A stretch of DNA of 64,000 nt. Origin: CALCKU01 sp964654665. Its GTDB lineage: Bacteria; Pseudomonadota; Alphaproteobacteria; Caulobacterales; Maricaulaceae. The first letter of the stretch is position 1. Each line of letters starts with the position of its first letter. The notes under the pieces are model-generated. The model did not search any database. It saw nothing but the letters and a program-made list of their open reading frames with translations, and was not told the DNA's origin. Made by a program: the position numbers and the translations under genes. This document shows, in pieces, positions 36,053 through 44,548 of the stretch. The stretch is taken from the NCBI GenBank assembly GCA_964654665.1, contig CAZZKV010000003.1, forward strand, positions 1 through 64,000, given 5' to 3'.

Positions 36053-37429
36053 TTATTGAATATTCATTTGCAAAGGCGTTGCATCCAGATAATCAAGTTT
36101 GTCTTTCAATAGGTTTGATACAGGTTTTGGATTAGGATTAAATATCATCCAATTATCACTATCCTCATCATAGGCCGTCCACGGCGGTAAATCTGCACTA
36201 TTCGGATTTCCGTTCCTGAAAAAGTTAAGCCAATAACGCTGCATAGCATTCGGGCTTTGGGCGTAAATAAGCGAACCCTCGGCCCCGTGCGGAGTGCCAG
36301 GCTGACCCGGCACGGGAGCATTAACATAATAAAGAAAAGACGGCGCCCCCGATAATGTTTGCGCTCGCACCGTTTCACGCGCGGATAATAAATAACGCCG
36401 GTCCCCTATAATCCGCTGCGCAGCCATAGCATCCGATGTTTTGAAATCCCCCTGATATAAATCCCGCAGCCGGTTGGAGTTGCCAAATAGCGCGAGAAAA
36501 CGGTCTGGTTGATATCCCGCGCCATATAAAATACCGCCCCCATCATAGCTATTGCCTCCTGTTATATAAGGAACAGGCGCCGCTTTGCCTGCGCGGAATA
36601 AATCCAAAGGCTGGCGTGGCAATAAAGGCCCGCCAACGAAGGGCAAAATAAAATGAGGGGTTTCGGCTACAAGTGCCTGACTGGTTTTAGCCCGCTCTTG
36701 CGGCATTGAGGTTGGAATTTGCTGGCCTATTTCAGGAAAAGGCCAGCTAACATTACCCGCCCGCGCTATGGCTCCAGAAAAAAGACCTCGGGCGGCTGGA
36801 GTTAGCATTAATAGCTGTACGCCCGTACCTCCGGCGCTATGGCCCGCGAGGGTTATATTATCAGGGTTCCCGCCAAAGGCACCGATATTATTATGGGTCC
36901 ATTGCAGCGCTTTGACCATATCGCTTTGTCCAAAATTACGAATATCTTCGGGCCCCATATCGGCATGGTCAAAAAACCCGAGCCGTCCCAAACGGTAATT
37001 AAACGTTACAATCACCAGACCTTGGCGCGCTAAAATAGCTGGCTGGCTGCCCCCCTGTCCAGCGCGAAGTCCGCCACCATGAATTTGGAAAACAACCGGG
37101 TATTTATCCTTAGGTGTAAACCCCTCAGGAGCAAAAATATTGATATAAAGACACGCTTCGCTTTGGGCTTTAGCACCGGTAATTTTCGCCTTATCTTGCG
37201 GACATGCAGGCCCAAATGTTTCAAACTTTTTCACGCCCTTCCATGCTGGTGCCGGCCCAGCCTCTGCCCAGCGGCTAGCCTGCGCATATTCAATTCCTAA
37301 AAAGGCGGTAAGCCCTTGCTGTGTGATGCCCTGCGCTATACCGTCTGATAATCGCGCCTGACCGGGCGGCAAGGGTTTCGCGGAACAAGCGCTAAGCAAG
37401 GCCGCAAATAATATCAGGTAACGCAGCAT
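36053..37429 (-). CDS. Type-B carboxylesterase lipoprotein
   Basis: A 458-residue alpha/beta-hydrolase of the carboxylesterase/lipase type B family. The lipobox LSAC near residue 15 predicts a lipid-anchored protein. The oxyanion loop is QIHGGGLRAGQGG, the nucleophile elbow is LAGHSAGGTGVQ, and a His in GTPHGAEGS probably completes the triad. The acid residue is likely in the GGNSYDGGG region. It is slightly shorter than most members (about 500). It lies 24 bases after the NhaC gene on the same strand. Confidence 0.87.
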   Translation of the reverse strand: MLRYLILFAALLSACSAKPLPPGQARLSDGIAQGITQQGLTAFLGIEYAQASRWAEAGPAPAWKGVKKFETFGPACPQDKAKITGAKAQSEACLYINIFAPEGFTPKDKYPVVFQIHGGGLRAGQGGSQPAILARQGLVIVTFNYRLGRLGFFDHADMGPEDIRNFGQSDMVKALQWTHNNIGAFGGNPDNITLAGHSAGGTGVQLLMLTPAARGLFSGAIARAGNVSWPFPEIGQQIPTSMPQERAKTSQALVAETPHFILPFVGGPLLPRQPLDLFRAGKAAPVPYITGGNSYDGGGILYGAGYQPDRFLALFGNSNRLRDLYQGDFKTSDAMAAQRIIGDRRYLLSARETVRAQTLSGAPSFLYYVNAPVPGQPGTPHGAEGSLIYAQSPNAMQRYWLNFFRNGNPNSADLPPWTAYDEDSDNWMIFNPNPKPVSNLLKDKLDYLDATPLQMNIQ

Positions 37430-37453
37430 ATCAACTCCGGAAATAGAAACAGA

Positions 37454-38914
37454 TTAAACACCCGCTACGCCCAAAATTAAATATATCACAATCGTCATAA
37501 AACCACATATTAAGGCATAAGGTAGTTGCGTGCGGATATGATCAATATGATCATTGGCCGTAGCCATAGAGGTAATAATGGAGGTATCAGAGGTCGGTGA
37601 ACAATGGTCACCAAAAACCCCGCCGCCCAAGGCTGCGGCAATCGCCAAAGTCACATTTGTATCCATATTTTGTGCAAGCGGTACAGCAATGGCAATCATA
37701 ATCGCAAATGTTCCCCAACTCGTCCCCGTTGAAAATGCGATAAACCCGGCCACAATAAATATAATAGCCGGAACAAAAGTGGGCTGAATAAACTCTTTCG
37801 CCGCCTCTGCTACATAAAGACCTGTTCCAAGGTCTTTACATAATGTCCCCAATGCAAAGGCCAGCACCATAAGCAAAGCCAGTGTCACCATGCCCGACAT
37901 ACCGCGCAGTGAAAGATCAAACATCTCGCGAATACCCAATATGCCGGAGCTTTTATACAGCGCTCCTGCAATAAGACAGGCAAAACTGGTTGCATATAAA
38001 ACTGATTTTGATCCACTGCCAGATTGCAGCGCTGCAAACCATCCTGCTCCCTTATCTCCCGTCATAATGAGAAATACGGGCATTAAAGCAACCATAGCAA
38101 AAATAGGAATGACCATATGGCGCGCGCGCGGTGTTAGGCCCGGTTTCATATCTGCCCGAGACAACTCCCCGCCCATCATCGGGGATGCGCCGGGTCGTAT
38201 TAAAGCCCCTGTGGCAGCCGCACGCATTTCGGCCTTTTTCATTTCCCCAATATCTTTGCCTGACACAATAACAAAGATTAAGAGTCCAATAACCAGCATG
38301 GGATAGACATTAAAAATCGTGGCCTTGAGCACTTCGCCAAACGGGTTTTCAATTCCTTGCGCCAGCAGCAAACCTGTCAAAAAAGCACCCCACGCATTAA
38401 ACGGTATAAGAATGCAAGACGGGGCCGAAGAGCTATCCGTTATATAAGCCAGCTTTTCACGTGGAATAGATAATTTATCAAAAACAGGACGGTATAATGT
38501 TCCAACGGTTAGAATGGAGATATTGCTTTCAACAAAAAGAATACACCCCGTCAACAAGGCCAATAATTCAACCCGTTTGCGCTGTCCTTTCGCCGAGGCA
38601 GCCCCAGCACTTTTTTCAAGCCAACTCAAAAGCCGGCCAACAAACCCCTGTACCCCGCCAGAACGCTGAACCAAAGCAATAAGCGCGCCGACAATAAGGG
38701 TGAAAATAATAATTCGTGTATTACCGGCGTCTTGGAAAACAGCAACCAATCCATCAAGTGTATCAAATGTTGCCGCCAGTGGATTCCCGCCCGCCAGAAT
38801 AATAAAGCCCGTCCAAATTCCAGCCAGTAATGATAAAATGACCTGCCGGGTCGCCAAAGCCAAGCCAATAGCAATAAGCGGCGGTAATAATGATAAAAAT
38901 CCAAATGTTTCCAT
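37454..38914 (-). CDS. NhaC-family Na+/H+ antiporter
   Basis: A 486-residue polytopic protein with about 11-12 hydrophobic segments, of the NhaC/YqkI group. Typical blocks are LLAGIWTGFIILAGGNP near the N-terminus, DSSSAPSCILIPFNAWGAFL, FSTGTSWGTFAIMIAIAVP and GGGVFGDHCSPTSDTSIITS, the last carrying the His and Asp seen in the transport core. It should exchange sodium (or an amine/amino acid) for protons at the inner membrane. AGGGGG is six bases before the ATG. Confidence 0.9.
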   Translation of the reverse strand: METFGFLSLLPPLIAIGLALATRQVILSLLAGIWTGFIILAGGNPLAATFDTLDGLVAVFQDAGNTRIIIFTLIVGALIALVQRSGGVQGFVGRLLSWLEKSAGAASAKGQRKRVELLALLTGCILFVESNISILTVGTLYRPVFDKLSIPREKLAYITDSSSAPSCILIPFNAWGAFLTGLLLAQGIENPFGEVLKATIFNVYPMLVIGLLIFVIVSGKDIGEMKKAEMRAAATGALIRPGASPMMGGELSRADMKPGLTPRARHMVIPIFAMVALMPVFLIMTGDKGAGWFAALQSGSGSKSVLYATSFACLIAGALYKSSGILGIREMFDLSLRGMSGMVTLALLMVLAFALGTLCKDLGTGLYVAEAAKEFIQPTFVPAIIFIVAGFIAFSTGTSWGTFAIMIAIAVPLAQNMDTNVTLAIAAALGGGVFGDHCSPTSDTSIITSMATANDHIDHIRTQLPYALICGFMTIVIYLILGVAGV

Positions 38915-39043
38915 AAATACCCCCTAAGGGAAAAACAGATAGGATAAAAGCGCTATTGATCAATCATTAAGCTATCAAATTTTATCTTTACCAGTATTAT
39001 GGGTGAACTAGGCTTAAACAGTCGAAATAAAAAGATGATACTT

Positions 39044-40312
39044 ATGACAGATATGTTTTCCCCATTAACTTTGCCTAACGGGCAGATTATTCCTAACCGA
39101 ATTTGTAAAGCTGCTATGGAAGAAAATATGGCCGAAACGGGACAAATTCCGGGTAAGGCTTTGTTCAATCTATATCAAGCTTGGGCAGATGGCGGGGCAG
39201 GTGTTATATTAACGGGGAACGTCATGGTTGACCCTATGGCTATGACAGGCCCCGGCGGGATAGTCTTGCAAAACGGTACATTAGCAGATCCTGATGTTTT
39301 CTCTCGGTTTAAACAATGGGCACAAGCCGGAAAATCCGGCGGCGCTAAGCTTTACATGCAGATCAGCCATCCGGGACGCCAAGTTTATGCAAGCCAAGGC
39401 ACAGAACCCGTTTCAGCTTCAGCCACCAGAGTTGATCTTCCGGGTCCGGCGGCAAAAATGTTTATTCAATCCCGGGCACTGACAGGCGATGAAATTCGCG
39501 GGCAAATTAAACGATTCGCTGATACCGCCGTAGCCGCAGAACGCGCTGGTTTTGACGGGGTACAAGTTCATGCGGCCCATGGGTATCTTTGTGCACAATT
39601 TTTATCACCCCTGACAAATCTTCGCGAAGATGAATGGGGCGGCCCCCTGGAAAACCGGGCCCGGTTTTTACTGGAAATTATTCGCGAAATTCGCCGCCGT
39701 GTTGAACCCGGTTTTGGTGTTGGCGTTAAACTTAATTCCGCTGATTTTCAGAAAGGCGGGTTTGATATTTCCGATGCCCGTCAAGTTACGGATTGGCTAT
39801 CTGGTGAAGCTGTTGATTTTGTCGAAATTTCCGGCGGAAGTTATGAAAGCGCAGCTATGATGGGTATGGCTGGTGATGGGCGTGCACAAAGTACGATCGA
39901 TCGGGAAATGTATTTTATCGACTTTGCAAAAGAAATTAGTAAAGCGGCTAAAATGCCCCTTATGGTAACAGGGGGTGTCACACAAAAAAAGACTGTGGAA
40001 AATGCGTTAAAAGAAGAGGGGGTTGATATTATCGGGCTTGGCCGTGCCTTTGGCTTTAATCCATCTTTACCCAATGACTGGAAAAACAGTAAAAACCCGA
40101 TAATTTCTATTAATACCGCAAATTGGAAAAATAAAGCCATGGTTGGACTTGCCAATATGGCTCTAACAAAAGAACAGCTTTATAGATTAGGGGAAGGCAA
40201 ATCTATCAAAACCAAACAAAGTCCTTTACTGGCCTTAATAAAGCAACAAATTCGGCAAGCCAGCCAAACAAAACGCTATAAAGCTTGGTTAGAAAAACAA
40301 GGTTTGGTATAA
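39044..40312 (+). CDS. Old-yellow-enzyme family NADH:flavin oxidoreductase
   Basis: A 422-residue FMN-dependent reductase with a TIM barrel (MFSPLTLPNGQIIPNRICKA at the N-terminus, KLYMQISHPGRQVYAS, GVQVHAAHGYLCAQFLSPLT, FVEISGGSYES, MPLMVTGGV and GLGRAFGFNPSLP near the end). The H-x-x-H type pair in VQVHAAHGY contacts the substrate. It reduces activated C=C bonds; the physiological substrate is not predictable. I start it at ATG 39044; 15 extra in-frame residues upstream are not family-like. It is convergent with rho. Confidence 0.9.
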   Translation: MTDMFSPLTLPNGQIIPNRICKAAMEENMAETGQIPGKALFNLYQAWADGGAGVILTGNVMVDPMAMTGPGGIVLQNGTLADPDVFSRFKQWAQAGKSGGAKLYMQISHPGRQVYASQGTEPVSASATRVDLPGPAAKMFIQSRALTGDEIRGQIKRFADTAVAAERAGFDGVQVHAAHGYLCAQFLSPLTNLREDEWGGPLENRARFLLEIIREIRRRVEPGFGVGVKLNSADFQKGGFDISDARQVTDWLSGEAVDFVEISGGSYESAAMMGMAGDGRAQSTIDREMYFIDFAKEISKAAKMPLMVTGGVTQKKTVENALKEEGVDIIGLGRAFGFNPSLPNDWKNSKNPIISINTANWKNKAMVGLANMALTKEQLYRLGEGKSIKTKQSPLLALIKQQIRQASQTKRYKAWLEKQGLV

Positions 40313-40361
40313 AAACTTGCTTGAGGACTCTATCTTAAATAATTTAGGGCCCTCGTTAAAA

Positions 40362-41660
40362 CTATGTATTCATAGAGTCGAAAAATTCAGAATTATTTTT
40401 AGTTTCTTTTAGTTTCGAGAGTAAAAACTCTATCGCATCCATTGTTCCCATCGGGTTTAAAATACGACGTAAAACATAGGTTTTCTGTAGTTCAACAGAA
40501 GCAATTAAAAGCTCTTCTTTTCGAGTTCCCGATTTTGTTACATCAATTGCCGGGAATATCCGTTTGTCCGCTACTTTGCGATCCAACACAATTTCGCTAT
40601 TCCCTGTTCCTTTAAATTCTTCAAAAATAACTTCATCCATACGGGAACCTGTATCAATCAAGGCTGTAGCAATAATCGTAAGCGAGCCACCTTCTTCGAT
40701 ATTTCGGGCAGCTCCAAAAAACCGTTTTGGGCGCTGCAAAGCATTCGCATCAACACCGCCGGTTAAAACCTTACCAGAACTAGGCACAACTGTATTATAA
40801 GCACGGCCAAGACGTGTAATAGAATCAAGTAAAATAACAACATCTTTGCCATGCTCTGTCAGGCGTTTTGCTTTTTGAATAACCATTTCAGCAACTTGTA
40901 CATGACGTGTCGCAGGCTCATCAAATGTAGAGCTAACAACTTCACCCTTAACCGAACGCTGCATATCCGTCACTTCTTCAGGACGTTCATCAATCAATAA
41001 AACAATGACATAGCATTCAGGGTGATTAGCTTCGATAGAATGTGCAATATTTTGCAGTAAGACGGTTTTACCCGTCCGCGGCGGTGCAACAATTAAAGCT
41101 CTTTGACCTTTACCAAGAGGCGAAACAATATCAATAACGCGGCCAGAGTTATCTTTACGAGTAGGGTCTTCAATTTCCATTTGCATCCGTTGATCCGGAT
41201 AAAGCGGCGTTAGGTTATCAAAATGGGCCTTATTGCGCGCCCGTTCTGGCGTTTCAAAATTTAGGCTTGCTACACTTGTTATCGCGAAATAACGTTCTCC
41301 GTCTCGCGGGCTACGAATCTCACCTGAAACCGTATCCCCCGTCCGAAGACCAAACCGGCGTATTTGTTTTGGGCTCACGTAAATATCATCAGGTCCAGGC
41401 AGATAATTCGCTTCAGGAGCTCTTAAAAACCCAAACCCGTCTTGCAAGACTTCTAAGACACCCGATCCATTGATTTGAATATCCCGTTCAGCAAGGTCTT
41501 TTAAAACAGAAAAGAATATTTCCTGTTTCCGCATTGAGCTTGCATTTTCAACCCCGACGGCCTCAGCAAAAGCAATCAATTCTGCAGGTTTTTTTACTTT
41601 TAAATCTTCAAGACTAATCGATTTTAAAGTTTTTATACTATCTGTATTTACATCACTCAT
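40362..41660 (-). CDS. rho: Transcription termination factor Rho
   Basis: A 432-residue Rho helicase. The N-terminal domain holds the RNA-binding cold-shock-like fold (VLEVLQDGFGFLRAPEANYL, then DIYVSPKQIRRFGL), followed by the ATPase with P-loop VAPPRTGKTVLLQ, LLIDERPEEVTDM (Q-loop and Walker B region), and the RNA-contacting FDEPATRHVQVAEM. It is full length. In alphaproteobacteria rho lies close to hemE and the origin, as here. The 136-base leader before it is A/T-rich and could be autoregulated. Confidence 0.98.
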   Translation of the reverse strand: MSDVNTDSIKTLKSISLEDLKVKKPAELIAFAEAVGVENASSMRKQEIFFSVLKDLAERDIQINGSGVLEVLQDGFGFLRAPEANYLPGPDDIYVSPKQIRRFGLRTGDTVSGEIRSPRDGERYFAITSVASLNFETPERARNKAHFDNLTPLYPDQRMQMEIEDPTRKDNSGRVIDIVSPLGKGQRALIVAPPRTGKTVLLQNIAHSIEANHPECYVIVLLIDERPEEVTDMQRSVKGEVVSSTFDEPATRHVQVAEMVIQKAKRLTEHGKDVVILLDSITRLGRAYNTVVPSSGKVLTGGVDANALQRPKRFFGAARNIEEGGSLTIIATALIDTGSRMDEVIFEEFKGTGNSEIVLDRKVADKRIFPAIDVTKSGTRKEELLIASVELQKTYVLRRILNPMGTMDAIEFLLSKLKETKNNSEFFDSMNT

Positions 41661-41796
41661 TTAAAACTCTTATTTTGGGTTCTTTAAATCCGAATGTTAA
41701 AATAATCGGGGTTTTTTATAAAAATAAACGCTGGAAAAAACCTTCAGAACAAAGGCTAATTTGCCCATAATCTGTTACACTCAGATGGTCAAGGTT

Positions 41797-42234
41797 TTAA
41801 AAAGGTTCAACGATGGCCAAAATTACAATGATAATCGTAATTATTGCAGGGATCTCATTTATCATACGAAAAAATTTTTCTGACCGGGGACGGCCTCCAT
41901 TTAAAAAATCTTTCCGAGTTTTAGATAAAAACCCATGATACCCAATCAAGCTAAATGCTGCAATAAGTTTAATTGGCAACCATCCAGTTGTTGCAATATC
42001 ACCGAGTCTATACCCGATAAGTCCTAAGCCAAATATAAAGGCTGCAATCATTGCCGGGTTCATGATAATTTTCAATAATCTACGCTCTGCTTCTATCATT
42101 TGGCGCTCTAATTCCCCGTTTTTTTCAGATTGGCTATGATAAACATAAAACCGGGGAAGTAATAAAAGGCCAGACATCCAAAAAATAACCGCAATAATAT
42201 GAAAAGCTTTTAGCCAATTATAAAAATCAAACAT
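41797..42234 (-). CDS. hemJ: Protoporphyrinogen oxidase HemJ
   Basis: A 145-residue four-helix membrane protein of the HemJ (UPF0093) family, which oxidises protoporphyrinogen IX to protoporphyrin IX. The conserved His lies in the first helix (YNWLKAFHIIAVIFWMSGLL) and LPRFYVYHSQSE follows; the end (GYHGFLSKTRKDF, FRMINEIPAIITII) also matches. The start at 42234 (MFDFYNWLKAF) is chosen by family fit; it overlaps the end of hemE by eight bases. hemE-hemJ pairing near rho is common around alphaproteobacterial origins. Confidence 0.9.
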   Translation of the reverse strand: MFDFYNWLKAFHIIAVIFWMSGLLLLPRFYVYHSQSEKNGELERQMIEAERRLLKIIMNPAMIAAFIFGLGLIGYRLGDIATTGWLPIKLIAAFSLIGYHGFLSKTRKDFLNGGRPRSEKFFRMINEIPAIITIIIVILAIVEPF

Positions 42235-43261
42235 AATGAGGTGTCTCGCCGCGTATATGAGCAATCACAGCATGAATATTTTCAATTTTAACGTCCGGCG
42301 TAACCCCATGACCTAAATTAAAAATATGCGGGCCATGAGCCGTTTCCAAAATTTCCTGAACCGCTTTTTCAAGGGTTATACCGCCTATACGCAATGCTAA
42401 GGGGTCAAGGTTTCCTTGTAATGGATAATCAACTCCAAATATTTGCCGAGCATGAGTTAACGACATATCTGTCCCGATCGCCATTGCATCCAGTCCAGTT
42501 TCTTCTGGAAATCCAATAATATGGGTCCCTGCTCCGCGTGGAAAACCAATAATAGGAACATTAACACCTGCAGCACGGATTTTTGAAACAAGTGAACGTG
42601 TCGGCTCTTTTATAAGCCGCCTAAAAAGATCAGGTGATAAATTTTCCGACCAACTCTCAAATATTTTCAAAACATCAGCCCCGGCTTTTGCTTGGGCAAT
42701 CATATAATCAGCCGTTGTTTCAATCAAAGCCTCTAATAATCCGTCCATTGCTTCAGGGTTTTCATAAGCAAATCGGCGCGCGACCTCTTTTTTTGGACTA
42801 CCCCGTCCTTCAATCATATAGGTTGCAACAGTCCATGGACCTCCAGCAAAACCAATTAAAGCCTTGTTTTTTGGCAATCTATTACGAACACGGCTTACAG
42901 TTTCATAGACAGGGTCTATACGGTCAGCGGCCCCTATTATTGCTAATTTAGAAATATCTTTGACAGTAATAGGATCTAATATTGGGCCTATACCTTTTTC
43001 AAAATGAACTGACCGGCCAAGCCCTATAGGGATGAGTAATATATCAGCAAATAGAATTGCTGCATCCATATCGTAACGGTCAATAGGTTGTAAGGTAACG
43101 GCGGCCGCTTTTTCAGGCGTAAAACAAAAATCTATAAAGCTTTTTGTTGTTTCACGTATGGCCATATATTCTGGTAGATGCCGACCAGCCTGGCGCATCA
43201 TCCAAATAGGCATAGGCCTAATGGTTTTACCGGAAAGAACTTTTAAAATAGAGGATGTCAT
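42227..43261 (-). CDS. hemE: Uroporphyrinogen decarboxylase
   Basis: A 344-residue HemE, which converts uroporphyrinogen III to coproporphyrinogen III. The N-terminal signature PIWMMRQAGRHLPEYM contributes the substrate-binding Arg residues; YDMDAAILFADILLIPIGLG carries the catalytic Asp; GFAGGPWTVATYMIEGRGS is a further family block and NLGHGVTPD lies near the end. It is transcribed away from the origin. In Caulobacter hemE likewise borders the origin, with promoters inside it. Confidence 0.97.
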   Translation of the reverse strand: MTSSILKVLSGKTIRPMPIWMMRQAGRHLPEYMAIRETTKSFIDFCFTPEKAAAVTLQPIDRYDMDAAILFADILLIPIGLGRSVHFEKGIGPILDPITVKDISKLAIIGAADRIDPVYETVSRVRNRLPKNKALIGFAGGPWTVATYMIEGRGSPKKEVARRFAYENPEAMDGLLEALIETTADYMIAQAKAGADVLKIFESWSENLSPDLFRRLIKEPTRSLVSKIRAAGVNVPIIGFPRGAGTHIIGFPEETGLDAMAIGTDMSLTHARQIFGVDYPLQGNLDPLALRIGGITLEKAVQEILETAHGPHIFNLGHGVTPDVKIENIHAVIAHIRGETPHYV

Positions 43262-43385
43262 ATAATAAACCGGAGAGCCTTATGATCTTTCAATAAGGAC
43301 ATAAGGCTTTTATCTTAGGCTGAATAGCCATTTTGAATTTTCTTTTTATAAATTTAAGTAGAGTTTGTTGCAGTAATTGTGATGA

Positions 43386-43394
43386 TGTGGATAG
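43386..43394 (-). promoter_or_regulatory. DnaA-box-like site
   Basis: TGTGGATAG reads CTATCCACA on the minus strand, one mismatch from the DnaA consensus TTATCCACA. It ends one base before the CtrA-type site, so the two proteins could compete here. Confidence 0.6.
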
Positions 43395-43395
43395 G

Positions 43396-43410
43396 TTAAC
43401 CCTTTTTTAA
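43396..43410. promoter_or_regulatory. CtrA-type binding site TTAA-N7-TTAA
   Basis: TTAA at 43396-43399, seven bases (CCCTTTT) and TTAA at 43407-43410 match the CtrA consensus exactly. In Caulobacter, CtrA bound at the origin blocks DnaA-driven initiation in swarmer cells. Only one perfect copy was found here, against five in Cori. Confidence 0.65.
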
Positions 43411-43430
43411 TATATATGAAAAAAGGGTTA
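43397..43430. repeat. 12-base perfect inverted repeat in the origin
   Basis: TAACCCTTTTTT (43397-43408) pairs perfectly with AAAAAAGGGTTA (43419-43430) across a ten-base A/T loop. It overlaps the CtrA-type site. It may be an easily melted cruciform or a terminator guarding the origin from hemE- or ppsR-side transcription. Confidence 0.6.
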
Positions 43431-43548
43431 GTTTTAAACTCTTTATAGAAGGCTTTATAAAATGGATCATTTTTTATTTGAATCTTTATAACCTTTACAA
43501 GTCTTGAATTTATTACATAATTTTATGTATAAAAATGGGGATATTAAA

Positions 43549-43693
43549 GGATAAAAAGGTTATCCCGAGAATTCACAAAATTCACAGTCTTAATATACAA
43601 AGTTTGGATAAATATATAAATCTTTACTAAATTATACGGTTTATCCAATAAAAACAGAGCTCTTAAAGCTTGGTGGTGGACAAATTAGGATAA
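43549..43693. promoter_or_regulatory. Cluster of five DnaA-box cores
   Basis: TTATCC or its complement GGATAA occurs at 43549-43554 (minus), 43560-43565 (plus), 43606-43611 (minus, in TTTGGATAA), 43641-43646 (plus) and 43688-43693 (minus). The first two face each other across five bases. The third, with its flank, is one mismatch from the TTATCCACA consensus; the others are two or more away, like the weak boxes of Cori. Confidence 0.6.
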
Positions 43694-43711
43694 GCGCCGT
43701 TAAACACAGCT

Positions 43712-44548
43712 ATGAGTCAGAAAAATACTATAGCTATTTATTTTCATGTTCATCTTGTCTCCGATTCAACAGGGGAAACTCTGGTTGCAATGATGAAAGC
43801 CTCTTGCGCCCAGTTTCGAAATGCAACAGCATTGGAACACCTTCATTCTTTGGTCCGTAGCGATGATCAAATGATAAAAACCTTAAGCGATATTGAAGCT
43901 CGTCCAGGGATTGTTTTATATACATTAGTAAATTCAGATCGCAGGCGAATGTTAGAAGAACGTTGTGCAGAACTTAATATACCCGCCGTTTCTATACTGG
44001 ATACAACATTGGCAACTTTGGGACGCTATCTTGGCGCGCCTATTGCGTCAGAGGTTGGAGCCCAAAGAAATTTAGATGCGGATTATTATAACCGTATTGA
44101 AGCCCTTGATTTTGCAATGGCCCATGATGATGGGCAAAGTGTTATGGGGCTTAAGAATGCAGATATTATCTTACTGGGTGTTAGCCGGACATCAAAAACG
44201 CCAACCTGTATATATTTGGCTAATCGGGGATATCGGGCTGGAAATATACCGCTTGTTCCGGGAGCGCCATTACCTACGATCATTGATAATTTTAAACGAC
44301 CTTTGATTATCGGTCTTGTTGCGTCCCCTGATAGGATTGTGCAGATTCGCGAACAACGGTTAACAGGCTTAAATTCTAACCCCATGACAGATTATACAGA
44401 TCAAGACCATGTCCGCGATGAAATACGCCAAGCCAAACGGATGTTTATTAAAAAAGGCTACCCTATTGTTGATGTAACACGGCGTTCTATTGAAGAAACA
44501 GCCGCGAAAATTATCAATATATATCAAGCGCAAGGGCGGAGGAAATGA
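43712..44548 (+). CDS. ppsR: PEP synthase/PPDK regulatory kinase-phosphorylase (RP001 type)
   Basis: A 278-residue DUF299 protein, which reversibly phosphorylates pyruvate phosphate dikinase or PEP synthase using ADP and phosphate. Family blocks are HLVSDSTGETLVAM at the N-terminus, a P-loop-like GVSRTSKTPTCIYLANRGYR in the middle, and PIVDVTRRSIEETAAKI at the end. This is the first gene of Rickettsia genome numbering (RP001) and borders the origin in Caulobacter. It overlaps maf by ATGA and leads a five-gene operon. Confidence 0.95.
   Translation: MSQKNTIAIYFHVHLVSDSTGETLVAMMKASCAQFRNATALEHLHSLVRSDDQMIKTLSDIEARPGIVLYTLVNSDRRRMLEERCAELNIPAVSILDTTLATLGRYLGAPIASEVGAQRNLDADYYNRIEALDFAMAHDDGQSVMGLKNADIILLGVSRTSKTPTCIYLANRGYRAGNIPLVPGAPLPTIIDNFKRPLIIGLVASPDRIVQIREQRLTGLNSNPMTDYTDQDHVRDEIRQAKRMFIKKGYPIVDVTRRSIEETAAKIINIYQAQGRRK

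Larger units (their letters stand above)
43262..43711. other. oriC: Putative chromosomal replication origin (Cori-like)
   Basis: This 450-base spacer between divergent hemE and ppsR has no gene and is strongly A/T-rich. It contains one perfect CtrA-type site, a 12-base perfect hairpin, a 16-base A/T palindrome (43514-43529, TACATAA on each side), and several DnaA-box-like TTATCC/GGATAA cores between 43386 and 43693. The flanking genes are those that border the Caulobacter origin (hemE and RP001). C exceeds G on the plus strand in most lines sampled to the left and G tends to exceed C to the right, as expected at an origin. Initiation itself is not proven by sequence. Confidence 0.85.

Noticed and set aside
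43147..43163. TGTTTCACGT resembling a parS half-site
   Set aside because: Only the first ten bases match; the inverted half is absent and the bases encode conserved HemE residues.
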